NCBI GenBank assembly: GCA_964006375.1
Contig: OZ023266.1
Coordinates: 156,247,792 to 156,311,791, forward strand
Source: Tillus elongatus
Taxonomy: Eukaryota > Arthropoda > Insecta > Coleoptera > Cleridae
Reading direction: 5' to 3'
DNA length: 64,000 bases
The position numbers and the translations under genes are program-made. The number at the start of each line of letters is the position of its first letter. The first letter of the stretch is position 1. The notes beneath the pieces are model-generated. The model ran no database searches and was not told the origin of the DNA. It saw only the letters and a program-made list of their open reading frames with translations. Shown piece after piece: positions 51,176 to 62,167 of the stretch.

Positions 51176-51911
51176 CCAAAAAATCTTTAATTTAATTCTT
51201 TTGGCACTTATTGTTTTTTTGCGATAAAGAAACTTAATATTTTGTGAAGTATTGAATATATTTTTCCTACATACTTATAATATTGTTATATTGTGTCCTT
51301 CTTTGACCTTTGATTTAACTAAATATTCAATATAACGTTGGCAAAAGCGTAGTCAATGGTAATATTCTTTATAATACAGGCAGTTGCTTTTAACTGTGGT
51401 AGTTACAAAGCTATTCAAACGATGGCGCTAAGCACACTCGATTCTATAACAATTTCCAGTTTGACAACGGTAGAAGTAGAAGGTTGGGATAGTATTCTGT
51501 ATTGTTGTTTTTGACGGTTAGTCGCTTTGAATCAGTTGCATGAGGGCATAGCAAGCTTGCGTATCGTGTGAGGCTTGATTGTGTTCATATCATAGTTCAT
51601 GTTTTCATTCTTATCTTTACGAGTTGTGGCATATTGAAGGATGTGTGTGTTGCAAATAAAAATTATGTAAATAGTGAATATCTTTTCATACATTGTTTAT
51701 GTTTCGGCGGTGCATTTATACACGTACACGTTAATTTAAATTTCGTATCGCAAACACCCTAACCTAACGGAATAAACGGGCCAGAGAGGCAGCTGTTTGA
51801 AATCGTGGATTGCCAGGTAGTGGTTGACTTTTTGTTTTTTTTTAAACAGAACGTTTATTCGCTGTCAACGGTTCTGTCATTAAACTTGTAGTGTTTTTGT
51901 GATCGCCGAAG
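51176..51911. promoter_or_regulatory. Upstream region and 5' UTR of the kinase-like exon
   Basis: No open frame of note. A possible acceptor (TTTTTTTTTAAACAG, ending about 51849) suggests a 5' UTR intron. An in-frame TGA at 51900 precedes the ATG at 51912. Confidence 0.4.
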
Positions 51912-52039
51912 ATGAAGATGATGGGTTTTACAACGTCTCGTGACGGACTTCTGCAAATTTCGGAGGAGGTTTTAGCTACCGTCGTTCATAAGGAGTCGAT
52001 CTTGGACGTATATAATGTGGATAAAACACCACTTGGCAG
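51912..52039 (+). CDS. First coding exon, probable protein kinase (DRAK-like?)
   Basis: Codes 42 residues plus two bases beginning MKMMGFTTSRDGLLQISEEV and ending LDVYNVDKTPLGR, then the donor GTAAGT at 52040. A hydrophobic-x-Y-x-V-x-x-x-P-x-G-R segment at an exon end is how many kinase N-lobes enter the glycine loop (next exon would give GxFAxVR). The wording resembles the N-terminus of insect DRAK/STK17 kinases as I remember it, a serine/threonine kinase regulating myosin. The next exon was not found in the window, so identity is tentative. The in-frame stop upstream and strong donor support a real first exon. Confidence 0.5.
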
Positions 52040-53248
52040 GTAAGTGATACAATATACTAGTGACATTGTTTTTATATACGTTTTGTTGGAAGTTTTAACA
52101 CGTAGTCCCGACGTATTTGGTTATCACTCCATAAATTTATCTAAATTTTTCGCACCTCACGAGCAGATTACGACACATATTTCATAAAGTTGAGCGATAA
52201 AACCTTATCTTTTAAGTATCTTATCTTTTGTATCTGTAGAGTATAATTTCTACACACCTAATACAGGTGATAAATATTTAATGTGGGCCGTTATATTTAT
52301 TTCAATTAAGTAGCACCTTTTATAGTTAATCATTATGTTTTGAGTTATCACATGTTTAGTTATTTCTTGAGCTACCGTTTTCTTATTTTCACTGAACGTT
52401 CATAGCTAATATGAAATTAGGAACAATATAAATAATATCTTAATACCTACCTCAGCACATTTTTTTAAAAGGCAATGCAACATTTGTTGTTGGACCTATA
52501 TAAGGGGCAAATAGGTATATTGAGGTAGGGATGTCAATAATTGTCAACCTAGTTTTATCTAGGTGTTTTCACACTTCGTTTTGTGTATAGGTATATGCCA
52601 ATTTCAATGTAAGTATAGTGGGTTTTTAGAGATATGTACCTATGAAAAGTTCATTTCCTTTTGCAAATAAAGGTGGTTTACAAAACTTAATCTTATGTCT
52701 ATGTGGATATTCACCTTTACTTCCTATAATTTTTGTACATAATGTGCTGCACTCATCCCAAAGGAAACAGAATGAAATTAGTTTACTGAATCATTAAAAA
52801 ATAACACACAATATAACACACCTATTTAAGGCTTCTTAATTTTTCTCGCGTGCGAAGGAAAAGAGGTGTTAGATTTTAACACATTCTATCAAAGTGTTGC
52901 TTTCACAATTATTTTAAGTTTTTTTCTATTATTAATTTTATGCAAATCCTCCTCTAGTAAGTTTTACAGTTGTGGGCATGTTATTTAATTTTTAACGATT
53001 TTAGTTAAAAAATTCCCAATGACAAGCTATTTGTTATAAGTGTATATAAAGCCAACTTAATGTCATACATTTTAAAGTTTGACATTATTGCAAAACGGAA
53101 AATTTTATATTAAAATTGTTCCAAACGAAACGCGAAAACCATGAAATGTAAATATGTTCAGTAAAATAAGATGCTAAAGCTATGGGTATATTTATATCGT
53201 TCATGTGAAACCAGATATACCCCAAAACATGCCGCAAAAGTGAGTATA
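52040..53248. other. Intron start of the kinase-like gene; no repeat recognised
   Basis: AT-rich, 1.2 kb, no open frame and no recognised repeat until the TACAGGGTGTTCTACAAGCT terminus at 53249. Confidence 0.45.
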
Positions 53249-54492
53249 TACAGGGTGTTCTACAAGCTCTATGACAAACTTTGCCAGATAATAGCTCTCA
53301 TAATTCTAAACAAATTTTCTTAATGGACACGGGTCCGATTCGCTTTTGTTAAGAATTTACAAGCATTGAATCTTTATTAACAATTAACAATTAGAAATTA
53401 AATTGAATGAAAATCACAAAACTGGAGACTATAAAAATGGTTCGAAATGTCCACCCTCGGCTTGAATGCAAGCCTCACATCGACGAACTAAAGATTCGGT
53501 CACTCGAAGAATGAGATTTCGATCATTTCTTATTTGGTTAGCTGCATCTTGAATTATTTCAAGTAACTGCTGATGGGTAGTGATTTCAACATGATAGACC
53601 AGCTGCTTCATGTGTCCTCACAAATAAAAATCCAGAGGATTGAGATCCGGGCTACGAGGTGGCCGTGATATTGAACATCCTTGACCTATCCATTTATTTG
53701 GGAAATGTTCATTTAACCAAGCAGCAACTTGTCTTCCTCTATGTGGTGGTGCGCCGTCGTGTTGATACCACATATTCTGAATAATATTAAGCTGTACGTC
53801 ATCAATGAACTCTAAAAGGTCGTGTTCTATGAAATGTCTATACAGATCTGCATTTAAACGACCATTTAGAACATACACAGGTAATAGATGATTGTTGAAA
53901 ATGCCACATCAAACGTTGACACTGAATCGTTGCTGAAATTGTCTTGATCTAATTGAATGTGGATTTTGCAACGCCCATACATGTTCATTATGATTATTAT
54001 TTATGCCGTCCCTAGTAAAGCACGCTTCATCAGACCACATGACGAGCGAAATGAATCTGTCATTTTGTGCTTGTTGCTGAAGTAACCAGCGACAAAATTC
54101 TAATCGCTGTGAGGCATCTCCAGCATGCAAGGCCTGTATATTTTGGCGATGAAACGGATGTAACATTTCTCTGTTCAATACACGCCATGCAAAATTCGGT
54201 GATACATGAACGTTACTAGATATATGCCGAACACTAATTGAAGGGTTATCAAGGGCAGGATCTATTACATTTTCTTCATCTTGTACATTTACTTCAGTAG
54301 GACGAATGGCCTTCTTTGGAGCGGGGTTACCTGCTTCTCGAAGTCTACGAAATGATGCATTAAACACCAGGTGGGCAGGTTGGTGTCTATTTGGATATCT
54401 GCGTCGATATTCTCGAGCTGCTTCTCTGACGTTCGTGTTGATACCACATATTCTATATTTTCACTGTTCATCAGGCCCTCGATGCGTACCAA
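53249..54492 (-). mobile_element. Tc1/mariner-superfamily element with one visible end
   Basis: The CAGGGTGTTCTACAAGC terminus at 53251 lies 180 bp from the transposase 3' end. No matching inverted end is seen right of 54492, so the element is truncated or its 5' end is decayed. Confidence 0.65.
53429..54492 (-). pseudogene. IS630-Tc1-mariner transposase (two Trp-to-stop changes, one frameshift)
   Basis: The minus strand encodes a DDD-type transposase: helix-turn-helix part with REAAREYRRRYPNRH, then VSPNFAWRVLNREMLHPFH, first Asp in MWSDEACFTRDG, second in QHDGAPPHR, and third in SPDLNPLDFYL. The frame is broken by TGA at 53909-53911 (after FSVNV) and TGA at 53618-53620 (after LDFYL). In both places relatives have tryptophan (VNVW, FYLWG), so each is TGG to TGA. 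A frameshift near 54440 disrupts the N-terminus. The rest is well conserved, so decay is recent. Confidence 0.85.
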
Positions 54493-54960
54493 AGTATGTA
54501 CTAAAAACTATACTGTCTATACAAGTTGAGACAAATAGTTTTCCCAGAATATCTTATCTATTAATTAAGCGATTAAAAGTATCTATTATTAGGTATTATT
54601 GTGTGGAAAATAGCTATGTATTGTTAGATTTTTATTCCTTGTATGCAAGTTTTGCTTTACCTCTTATTTAAGACCGCAAATGATAAAAATAATAAAGGTT
54701 GATGTCTAATAAAAGAGGCAGGAAACGTCAAATAGAGTCTACACGCATTGAGGATGTGAAACCGCACATTTCTTTTCGAATGATTGCGTAAAATAACTTA
54801 ATCATTCACCACACGTGCCAGGCAAGTTTTAATTAATATCAACCACTGTTAGTTCTGAGAAGTTTTGTTAATGTTTCCATTTTAAAATGCACGTTCAAAT
54901 TGAACATGACTTGACGGTTTTGCTCTTCCTACAGGAAATCCTTACATCTTGACATCAGAG
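54493..54960. other. No gene seen
   Basis: AT-rich spacer between the transposase relic and a dispersed terminal motif. Confidence 0.35.
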
Positions 54961-54963
54961 AAG

Positions 54964-54999
54964 TGCGGACGCAGCAAGTGCGTTGTGGCGTTTTTCATA
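54964..54999 (+). repeat. Dispersed terminal motif
   Basis: GCGGACGCAGCAAGTGCGTT then GTGGCGTTTTTCAT: the shared terminus in + orientation, with the GGTAGTG part shortened. Confidence 0.7.
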
Positions 55000-55768
55000 A
55001 AAATGTCTTTAATTTTCGATAAATCATTGTTTTACCCTAGAACATAAAATTTAGTAGATGGCGTAGCGACTGTAGTGGAGACCTACTTACATATCAAATG
55101 TGATTTAAGTAATTTTATTATTTTTAGAGATACAAATAATTCCTGAAAGAAATTCATTAGAATATACTAATCTACAGTTTTTCTTACCTTTATGGAATTC
55201 AGTTTTAGACTAGTACCAGAATTTAGGTCTTTGTGTTACAAAATCTTATTTTCATTTAAATGTATTTAGCACAGCATTTTTAACATACCTTTTTGATTTG
55301 TTCCCTTTAAGTTTGTGAATTTCATTTTGCTATTGTGTTACGATACAAAGTGGCCCAAAACTAACGGTAGGCATTTTAGCAGTACCTACTAGGTGTCAAA
55401 ATAATACGATTTAGTCCAAGTTATCTCAGTCCAAAAGTCAAAATTAAGAGTGTGAATAATTGAATTTTGATTTTCCTTGATATCTAGAAACGTCTATCAT
55501 TTCACACCAGTACAGAATTTATTGCCAGCTAATCTTCCAGCAAGGCTACAATCACAGGATAAGAATAAGAAATTCTTATGCTGTGCTACAATTTTGCGAT
55601 TCCTTTAGAATGAAACATATGTGGCAGAATCAAAATCCTCATGTTAGCAGTAGAACGTCATTTCCGACATGAATTCAAGATTAATCTTTCATGTAGAATA
55701 ATCGAAAATCATATCTTAGGTCCATATAAATCTGAATGGACATTCCTAACTAAAATGGGTTAACTGAT
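55000..55768. other. No gene seen
   Basis: AT-rich; no coding signal and no repeat recognised apart from the motif that precedes it. Confidence 0.35.
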
Positions 55769-56060
55769 TTGTTTGATGTTTTACCCTTAAATTTAAGGCG
55801 GAATGTCTATTTTATGCACGACGGTGCACCGCCCCACCTCAATTTAGTTGCGAAATTACCTACCCAAAGATGGATGGGCCGTGGTAGCCCAATCCCTTGG
55901 CCAGTTCATACCCTGGATTTTAACCCAGTGGACTTTTTTTCTTTGTGGCTACCTTAAATTCGTTGTCTACAGTGACACAATAAACACTCGCGGAGAATTA
56001 CGGCAAAAAATTGTAGTGATTGTAAATTTATTTATAAATGACGGAATAAGTAATATTTAA
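55769..56060 (+). pseudogene. Tc1/mariner transposase C-terminal fragment
   Basis: Plus-strand FMHDGAPPHL (second Asp), MGRGSPIPWPVHTLDFNPVD (third Asp region) and, in a neighbouring frame after a shift near 55940, YLKFVVYSDTINTRGELRQK. The DFNPVDFF wording places it near the 53.4-kb transposase, but it is a separate, more decayed lineage on the other strand. Confidence 0.72.
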
Positions 56061-56584
56061 AGCTAGCCAATCTCTAATCTCTTCTTAGGCATTATTAAAG
56101 AGTATTATGAGTAATTGTGGAGATTTCGAACATGCGTCGTTCAATATTTAGGTATTTATCAATTATTTTCTTAATAATATGTAAGCTGGCAACACCGCCT
56201 TTTCATTAACACGCAACTAATGGTGTTCCCTGTTGCTGCTGGTCCTGATAGTAGGAGGGGATAAGGGCAGCCCAGCGGTGCGAGACGGGCTAGAGACAAA
56301 GGACATATCCCAAGCAGCATCGGTCCGCTGCAGACATGTACTTAATGTACCTACGAATTAGTATTCCATTAGGATATCCAGTTCACTTCAATAAAGTTTG
56401 TTATTAGACTTTTACCTATTTTCTTACAAATAATAGTTGATACTCATTCATTACAAGAAGCCATTAAAAAGTACTACAACGGAAATCGCAAGAATTTTTT
56501 TAAAGAGATTTTCGATTATTCAGCATAATCTCCTGTAAAACTTAAACATTTTTGCAGAACGTTCATAAAGCAATTCTTAAAATT
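56061..56584. other. No gene seen
   Basis: AT-rich, with a GC-richer patch at 56220-56330 (AGGGGATAAGGGCAGCCCAG) that I could not assign. Confidence 0.35.
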
Positions 56585-56880
56585 ATTTATCTTTGTCTTC
56601 CAACCATTTCGGCACATATGACTTCATTGTTTGTCGAAAAGCGTTTACCTTTCAAATGTTTGATCTTTGCGAAATCTTGATAATAGGGCGGGTGGTAAAC
56701 CAATTCGATCATAGAAAACTTGTGAGCAGTGGGGTTGTCTTGCAAAAGGGGCAATAACTTTTGCCCGTTTTCCGACGAGTTTTGCCGTAAGTTTCTCGCA
56801 ATTCACTATAGTTGGCTTCAGTGACAGTTGTACATTGTTCCAGAAAAATCTCGTATGTAAGAGTGCAACATTTTATACTG
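56585..56880 (-). pseudogene. Mariner transposase relic
   Basis: On the minus strand decayed wording LLQDNPTAHKF, ELVYHPPY and GKRFSTNNEV appears in order. These match the mariner blocks H/L-QDN-A-x-x-H, L-x-HPPYSPDLAP and GKRF. Reading requires frame changes, so it is an old fragment. It is the third distinct mariner-type relic within 3.5 kb. Confidence 0.65.
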
Positions 56881-56918
56881 TCAGTGAAAGAAAAGCCCTC
56901 TCAAAACCAAGGAAAAAA

Positions 56919-57660
56919 AATTCGGGACGCAGCAAGTGCGTTATGAGAGTGAACTCTCATTAAACGCTTCAATTTTGAATAACTCAATTTTCTATAATAA
57001 ACTTAGAAAGTTGAATTTGAGTATGTAGTAAGGTCTCTCCTAAGGCAACCAAATTTCATTGAAATAGCTTTGGAATTTTTGGAAAGAATTTTTTTTCCGA
57101 AAGAAAACCCAAAATTTTCCCGGAAAACCTTGTCCGATTTTCCTGGCTAACGAACTTGTCCAAGCTATTAATAAAAAATTTAATTTTTCTATAAACTTAG
57201 CAAGTTGAATTTTGGTATGTAGTAAGGTCTCTCCCAAGGCAACCAAATTTCATTGAAATAGCTTTGGAATTTTCGGAAATATTTTTTTTTCGAAAGAAAA
57301 CCCAAAATTTTCCCGGAAAACCTTGGCCGATTTTTGTGGCTAACGAACTTGTCCAAGCTATTGATAAAAGAAAAATTTGGAACCCAGCAAGTGCGTTATG
57401 GTAGTGAATTTTCATTAAATGCTTCAAACTTGAATAACTCGATTTTCTATAAACTTAGAAAGTTGAATTTTGGGTTGTAGTAAGGTCTTTCCTAAGGCAA
57501 CATATCCACCAAATTTTGTTAAAATCGTTTTGTAACTTTCGGAGAAAAAGTTTTTTTCGAAAGAAACTCAACATTTTCCCGGAAAACCTTGTCCGATTTT
57601 CCTGGCTAATGAACTCATCCAAGCCATTAAATGAAGAAAGGATACCTCTCTATTAGTGAT
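56919..57660 (+). repeat. Dispersed repeat, type 2, tandem partial units
   Basis: Two starts carrying the terminal motif (56921 and 57371), and between them a further partial unit without a motif (from about 57180). Each unit repeats AACTTAGAAAGTTGAATTTT, GTAGTAAGGTCTCTCC, CCCGGAAAACCTTG and CTGGCTAACGAACTTGTCC. It ends near a degraded hairpin at 57650-57680. No coding content. Confidence 0.78.
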
Positions 57661-57949
57661 TTTTTTAAAAATAAAAATTCATCAAAAATGTGCTTGCCGA
57701 GTTTCATCCAAATCGATGAATTACTTTTTTGTTCTCGGTTGGATACAAACAAATCAATATCCATATCTGTTAAGGCGTCTCGTCTGGAAGATTAGACCTC
57801 TAAAATTTACATATTTCTTAGTAACCGTCTTTGTTATGATATCTACCATCTGTACAATGTAATTTTAAACATGATTAGGAATAACCCAACAAGGGTCATT
57901 TCTTACCTACAATTGGCAGTACGTCTGCTACCCTATATCAGGTAGATAG

Positions 57950-58170
57950 AGTAGAAATATTCAATATTCATTAAAAGCAGTTCTTATACAGACTCCGAGC
58001 AAGCACCACGCTTGTCAGCATAATCACTAATCATTTTAGGAGTTCTTCTGTAAACTCGACACAATCAACATCCTTTAGCATATTCATTTTAGTAGTTCTT
58101 CTACAGACTCGAGACAAGCACCACGCTTGTCATAGCATAATCACTAATCATTTCGTAGAGTTCTCATGAA
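57950..58170 (+). repeat. Direct repeat of ~118 bp
   Basis: The stretch with AGCACCACGCTTGTCA at about 57999-58015 recurs at 58113-58130, each followed by GCATAATCACTAATCATTT and preceded by CAGACTC. It may be part of a degraded LTR (see 58268). Confidence 0.65.
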
Positions 58171-58265
58171 CTCTAAAGCATACCATAATATTAGTAACTT
58201 TGTATAAGTTTAACAGTTTGTTATTAAATGTTATGTGTTACAACATCAGCGTTTAATTTAATACA

Positions 58266-58470
58266 ACATAATCAGGTCCTTCGAGCTATCAAGAAACAAA
58301 AACATATAAAATGTGGTACATCAGTACAAAACGTAATTAAACAATATCCATGTTTTAAATATGTTAGGTTAGTTAAGAGTCAGTTGTAAAATGTCAACAA
58401 GGCTACATAACAAGCGCAAGCGACGAAGCGTAGAAAAAATGCGCTTGTTAAGCTTGCAAGCAACTTGCTG
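58266..58470 (+). other. Possible BEL/Pao 5' remnant (PBS-like word)
   Basis: AGGTCCTTCGAGCT at about 58274-58287 resembles the tRNA-Tyr PBS of the BEL elements and follows an ACAACA stretch. A short frame starts ATGTCAACAAGGCTACATAA about 110 bp further on, where a gag start would lie. Only suggestive. Confidence 0.3.
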
Positions 58471-58999
58471 CTGTTAGAAATCAGCGGTGTCGTCTAACTT
58501 CAATCAGCTAGCAAGCCGCTTGCAGTCGCATGCTAAAATTTAGCGCTTTTGGAAGCAAACTTTGTCCCGGTATTAGGAAATAAATGGGCCAGGGCTGACA
58601 ATTTACAAAATTGTTAGTTGATTGTACACAGTCCCCATTTATAACATTTTGTGTTAACTAGAGCTGTCGTGATGACATACTACCTGGTTCCGCATCGAGA
58701 TGACGTACATTTCACAATGTTCTACATTCTGACATCTTGCAATGATACTTACAACTTGCATTGTTTAGATTTTTATCTGTCTTTGTCCAACATTGTAGAT
58801 ACTGCATTACAGAATCTGAAGTGATGTCGAAGATTATTTTCATTTTAATTTCGACAACTTTATTTTTCTTTGATCAAAAGACTTGAAAATTGGTACACAA
58901 CCACGTCTGTCTATGTTCTTTTAAGTTGTCGATTTTCGTTTCAATCACTTAAAGAATTTGAGAGATGTTGCGTTTCAAAAAATATTTTTTCATTTTTTG

Positions 59000-59332
<333 letters not shown>

Positions 59333-60116
59333 ATAGGCGGTTGCCATTAAAGAAAAACGTTGATGACGCTTTTACTCTAAAACAACTGATAGTCAAAATT
59401 GAGCTTTATGCAATTATCAAATAAAATCAACGTGTTTGGGGATTTCTCCAAAAAAATATGTATTTCTTTTTAGTTAATTTATTCCATACTTTAGGCGCGA
59501 TCCCGTATACTGTGGCCAGAATATCGCTATCGCTAAGCGACTGGTAGTGTTTTTTATACAGAAATAAAACAAACAAAATTTGCACCATATCAAGATCACA
59601 TGCAAAGAAACATTGCTATTCACTGAGAAGGTCAACAAACAGACAAAAATTCAACAGAACATAACGCCATAAATTTTGACCGCACTGAAAGACGTTATCT
59701 TATTAATCCACACCTATGAGTCCCACGTAAAGGCGCCAAGAAGACAAAAATATGCCGTCTGTTAACAATACCATAATCGGTTCTAACAAAATAACTGTTA
59801 AAATGAGACGTCTACTCTAATAGCGGTCATTACTTTTATCACATGTTCTCACAAAACAATGTTGCACACTGTGTCTGTCTGTTTGAACAGCGGTAAAATC
59901 TACCATTTAATAAGGCGTTAATGATACACTCTTTTCTTCTCGTGAGACTGGCAATCTACTACCGCGCCATCTGCAGGATATTAAGCTCGATCGTAAATAT
60001 CTTTGATAGTTCGAGGTCGTCAAACATTTCTTTTATGTACATCGTCTGCGTCTGTGTTTTACAACAAAACACACGTACTGCTAAAATGACCATTCTGATA
60101 TTCTTGTGTGTGTATT
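59333..60116. other. No gene seen
   Basis: AT-rich; no coding signal and no repeat recognised. Confidence 0.35.
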
Positions 60117-60400
60117 TGTTTCCTTAACGTCGATCTATTTCCGCGACTATGGCCAATCGCCGACGCCAGGGACCAGTTTCACCTCACTATCCCGGAAATT
60201 TTGCCGAACCCGTCCTTCTGGAAGGAGGGTAGGGATCTTAACGTGCCCAGCATCGCGTAGACACGGGACCGAGCGCTTTATGTCCCCTCCGAAGGACGGA
60301 ACGTGCAGACATTCAACTTGCTTAAATACAATGCCACAGCCTTAGTTGATGTTAATTTTACAGTATGTACTGTAGTGAAAGGAGATAATCTTAAGATAAG
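60117..60400 (-). mobile_element. SINE, copy 3 (body only)
   Basis: On the minus strand the body runs from TTTCACTACAGTACATACTG through GCACGTTAAGATCCCTACCC to GCGGAAATAGATCGACGTTA. The tRNA-like head is missing. The 3' end word CGACGTTAAGGAAAC is shared with copy 5. Confidence 0.75.
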
Positions 60401-60440
60401 GAAAAAGAATAATTCCGAGAAAAAATTTAACAAATAAAAG

Positions 60441-60476
60441 TCGGGACGTGACAAGTGCATCGTAGTAGCGAATTTG
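60441..60476 (+). repeat. Dispersed terminal motif, degraded
   Basis: TCGGGACGTGACAAGTGCAT then CGTAGTAGCGAATTTG: the shared terminus with several changes, lying between two SINE copies. Confidence 0.6.
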
Positions 60477-60506
60477 AAATAATTAATCGTAAGTGAAAAA
60501 TGTATG

Positions 60507-60828
60507 CTATTTCCGCGACTATGGTCAATCACCGACACTAGCAAGCAGTTTCACTTCACCATTCTGGAAATTTTGCCGAACCCTTGACTCTCTGTAAGCA
60601 GGGTAGGGAGCTTTAACGTGCCGAACGGACACGGGAGCGATGGCTTTACGTCCCCTCTGAACGACGGGTCGTGCAGGCATTCAACTTGCTCAAATACAAT
60701 GCCACGACCTCGATTGATGTTAATTTTTACAGTATGTACTGAAAAAGTGAAAGGGGGATCCTGGTAATCGAACCCAGTATCCTTCGCTTCAGAGGCACAC
60801 TTTCTTACCCCTGGACCACCGTGGCTGC
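60507..60828 (-). mobile_element. SINE, copy 4 (most complete)
   Basis: On the minus strand: a tRNA-like head GTGGTCCAGGGGTAAGAAAG, CCTCTGAAGCGAAGGATACT and the B box GGGTTCGATTACC, then the body ending GCGGAAATAG. About 320 bp. Best reference copy in the window. Pol III transcribed by inference from the A/B boxes. Confidence 0.8.
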
Positions 60829-61030
60829 AAGAAAATAATAAAATGTTTGTTGTAGTTTCTGAATGAAGATGGGAAGGGAGCGCCGCCGTATTTTTCTCGA
60901 TCGGTGCCTGTATATTTAGATTTAGATTTTAGACCGTGGAAGCAAGGTTCCCAGGTTCGATCCCCAGTGGAAACGTCATATTATTTTTCAGTATTCCCAG
61001 TAAAAAAGCCAATTTATTCTCCAGTACCTA
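60829..61030. other. Spacer with tRNA T-arm-like word
   Basis: CCCAGGTTCGATCCCCAGTG at 60950-60969 looks like a T arm, but no tRNA body surrounds it. Otherwise unassigned. Confidence 0.35.
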
Positions 61031-61950
61031 CTTTAAATTAACACCAACCGAGGTGGTGGCAGTGCTGTGGAAGCACCAGCTGTCGTGCAGTCGACCTGTG
61101 AGATGTGGAGTGCCACAGGGCTAAATTTTGGGGCCCTTCCTCTTCCTTGTGTACATCAATGACCGGCCGTCCAGTGTTCCTGCGGATGTTAAAAGTCTGA
61201 ATATCGTGGTGGCACTATATTCATAAACGTTGCACCAGCTGAAAGACCTTGGCGATGACACATTTGAAATGGTACTGGCTTGGTTCAACACCAATGAACT
61301 TAAGCTGAACCTTAAAATAACACAGATTCCTATTTAGTACAAGCAGGAGGAATCATGGCTCTCCCAAGCTTCTTGGTGTGATTTTTGAGGATTCCATTAC
61401 CTGTGAGGCTCATTTGCTGGAGGTGATGAAGAAACTTCCTACCGCCGTTTTTATCATGCAAAGAATGAGAACCGTGGCGGATGAGCGAGCGTGCAGAAAC
61501 GCAATTTTTATTCTGCCGTTATCTATATCGGTGTGGGGTCACTGCACAGTGGTTCGGTATGTCCTGTTGAGACAAAAGTAAGCTATTTGGGTACTGTCTG
61601 GGGTGCCTGGGAAGACTAGCTGTCGAGATCTCTTCACAGAGATGAAAATACCTTAAGTGGTCTTGGTATTGATGCTTAGCTGTGTAAAGTACTTATGTGA
61701 CAAAGATTGATTCACTGCCAACAGTTAATTTCACCCATACGGGACAAAAAAGAGTGGAACTTTGCCATACAGCACCAGATGATAAATGGGAGTAAACTAA
61801 CTGTGAACACTGTATCTGTGAAGCTGTATAGTAAGGTACCGGGGTGTTTTAAGGCTACTGCTGTGGTTGTTCATCGGGTTGATAAAAAACATACTTTTAA
61901 GGCGTTCGTTTTAGAGCACGGACGAATACCTAAACGGTGACTCTTAGGCT
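61031..61950 (+). pseudogene. Decayed LINE RT, plus strand
   Basis: RT words RCGVPQG then ILGPFLFLVYINDRPS (a stop between), VVALYS at the active site, DLGDDTFEMVLAWFNTNELK, then in other frames ITCEAHLLEVMKKLPTAVFI and a C-terminal stretch to KRAFVLEHG-like sequence at about 61935. Several stops and shifts. Related in style to the fragment at 26815. Confidence 0.65.
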
Positions 61951-62167
61951 CTGGAGGTATAATTTCCTCCTGTCTGTGGTCGGTTGTCTGTGCTTGGATC
62001 TGTATGTTACTTGTTTGTGGACATGGACGTTTTAAATGTGTTGACTTTATTGTGTGTGTTTCATCTGCCTACCTTGCCGTGGATGTATTGGGTGTTTTTG
62101 TTGTTTGTATTTGGTCTGCCTATCTTAAGTATTATTTGACACGGTATGTAATTTTTGATCGCTTTTT

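Noticed and set aside
51568..51762. 64-codon frame upstream of the kinase-like exon
   Set aside because: Hydrophobic but without signal-peptide architecture or splice continuity; followed by stops before the exon.
54289..54492. 67-codon frame as a separate protein
   Set aside because: It is the out-of-frame reading of the transposase N-terminus; the correct frame reads REAAREYRRRYPNR across the same bases.
60950..60970. A tRNA gene suggested by GGTTCGATCC
   Set aside because: T-arm-like word alone, with no A box or acceptor pairing around it.
61707..61940. A separate 77-codon gene
   Set aside because: It continues the order of the decayed LINE at 61031-61950 as its C-terminal part.
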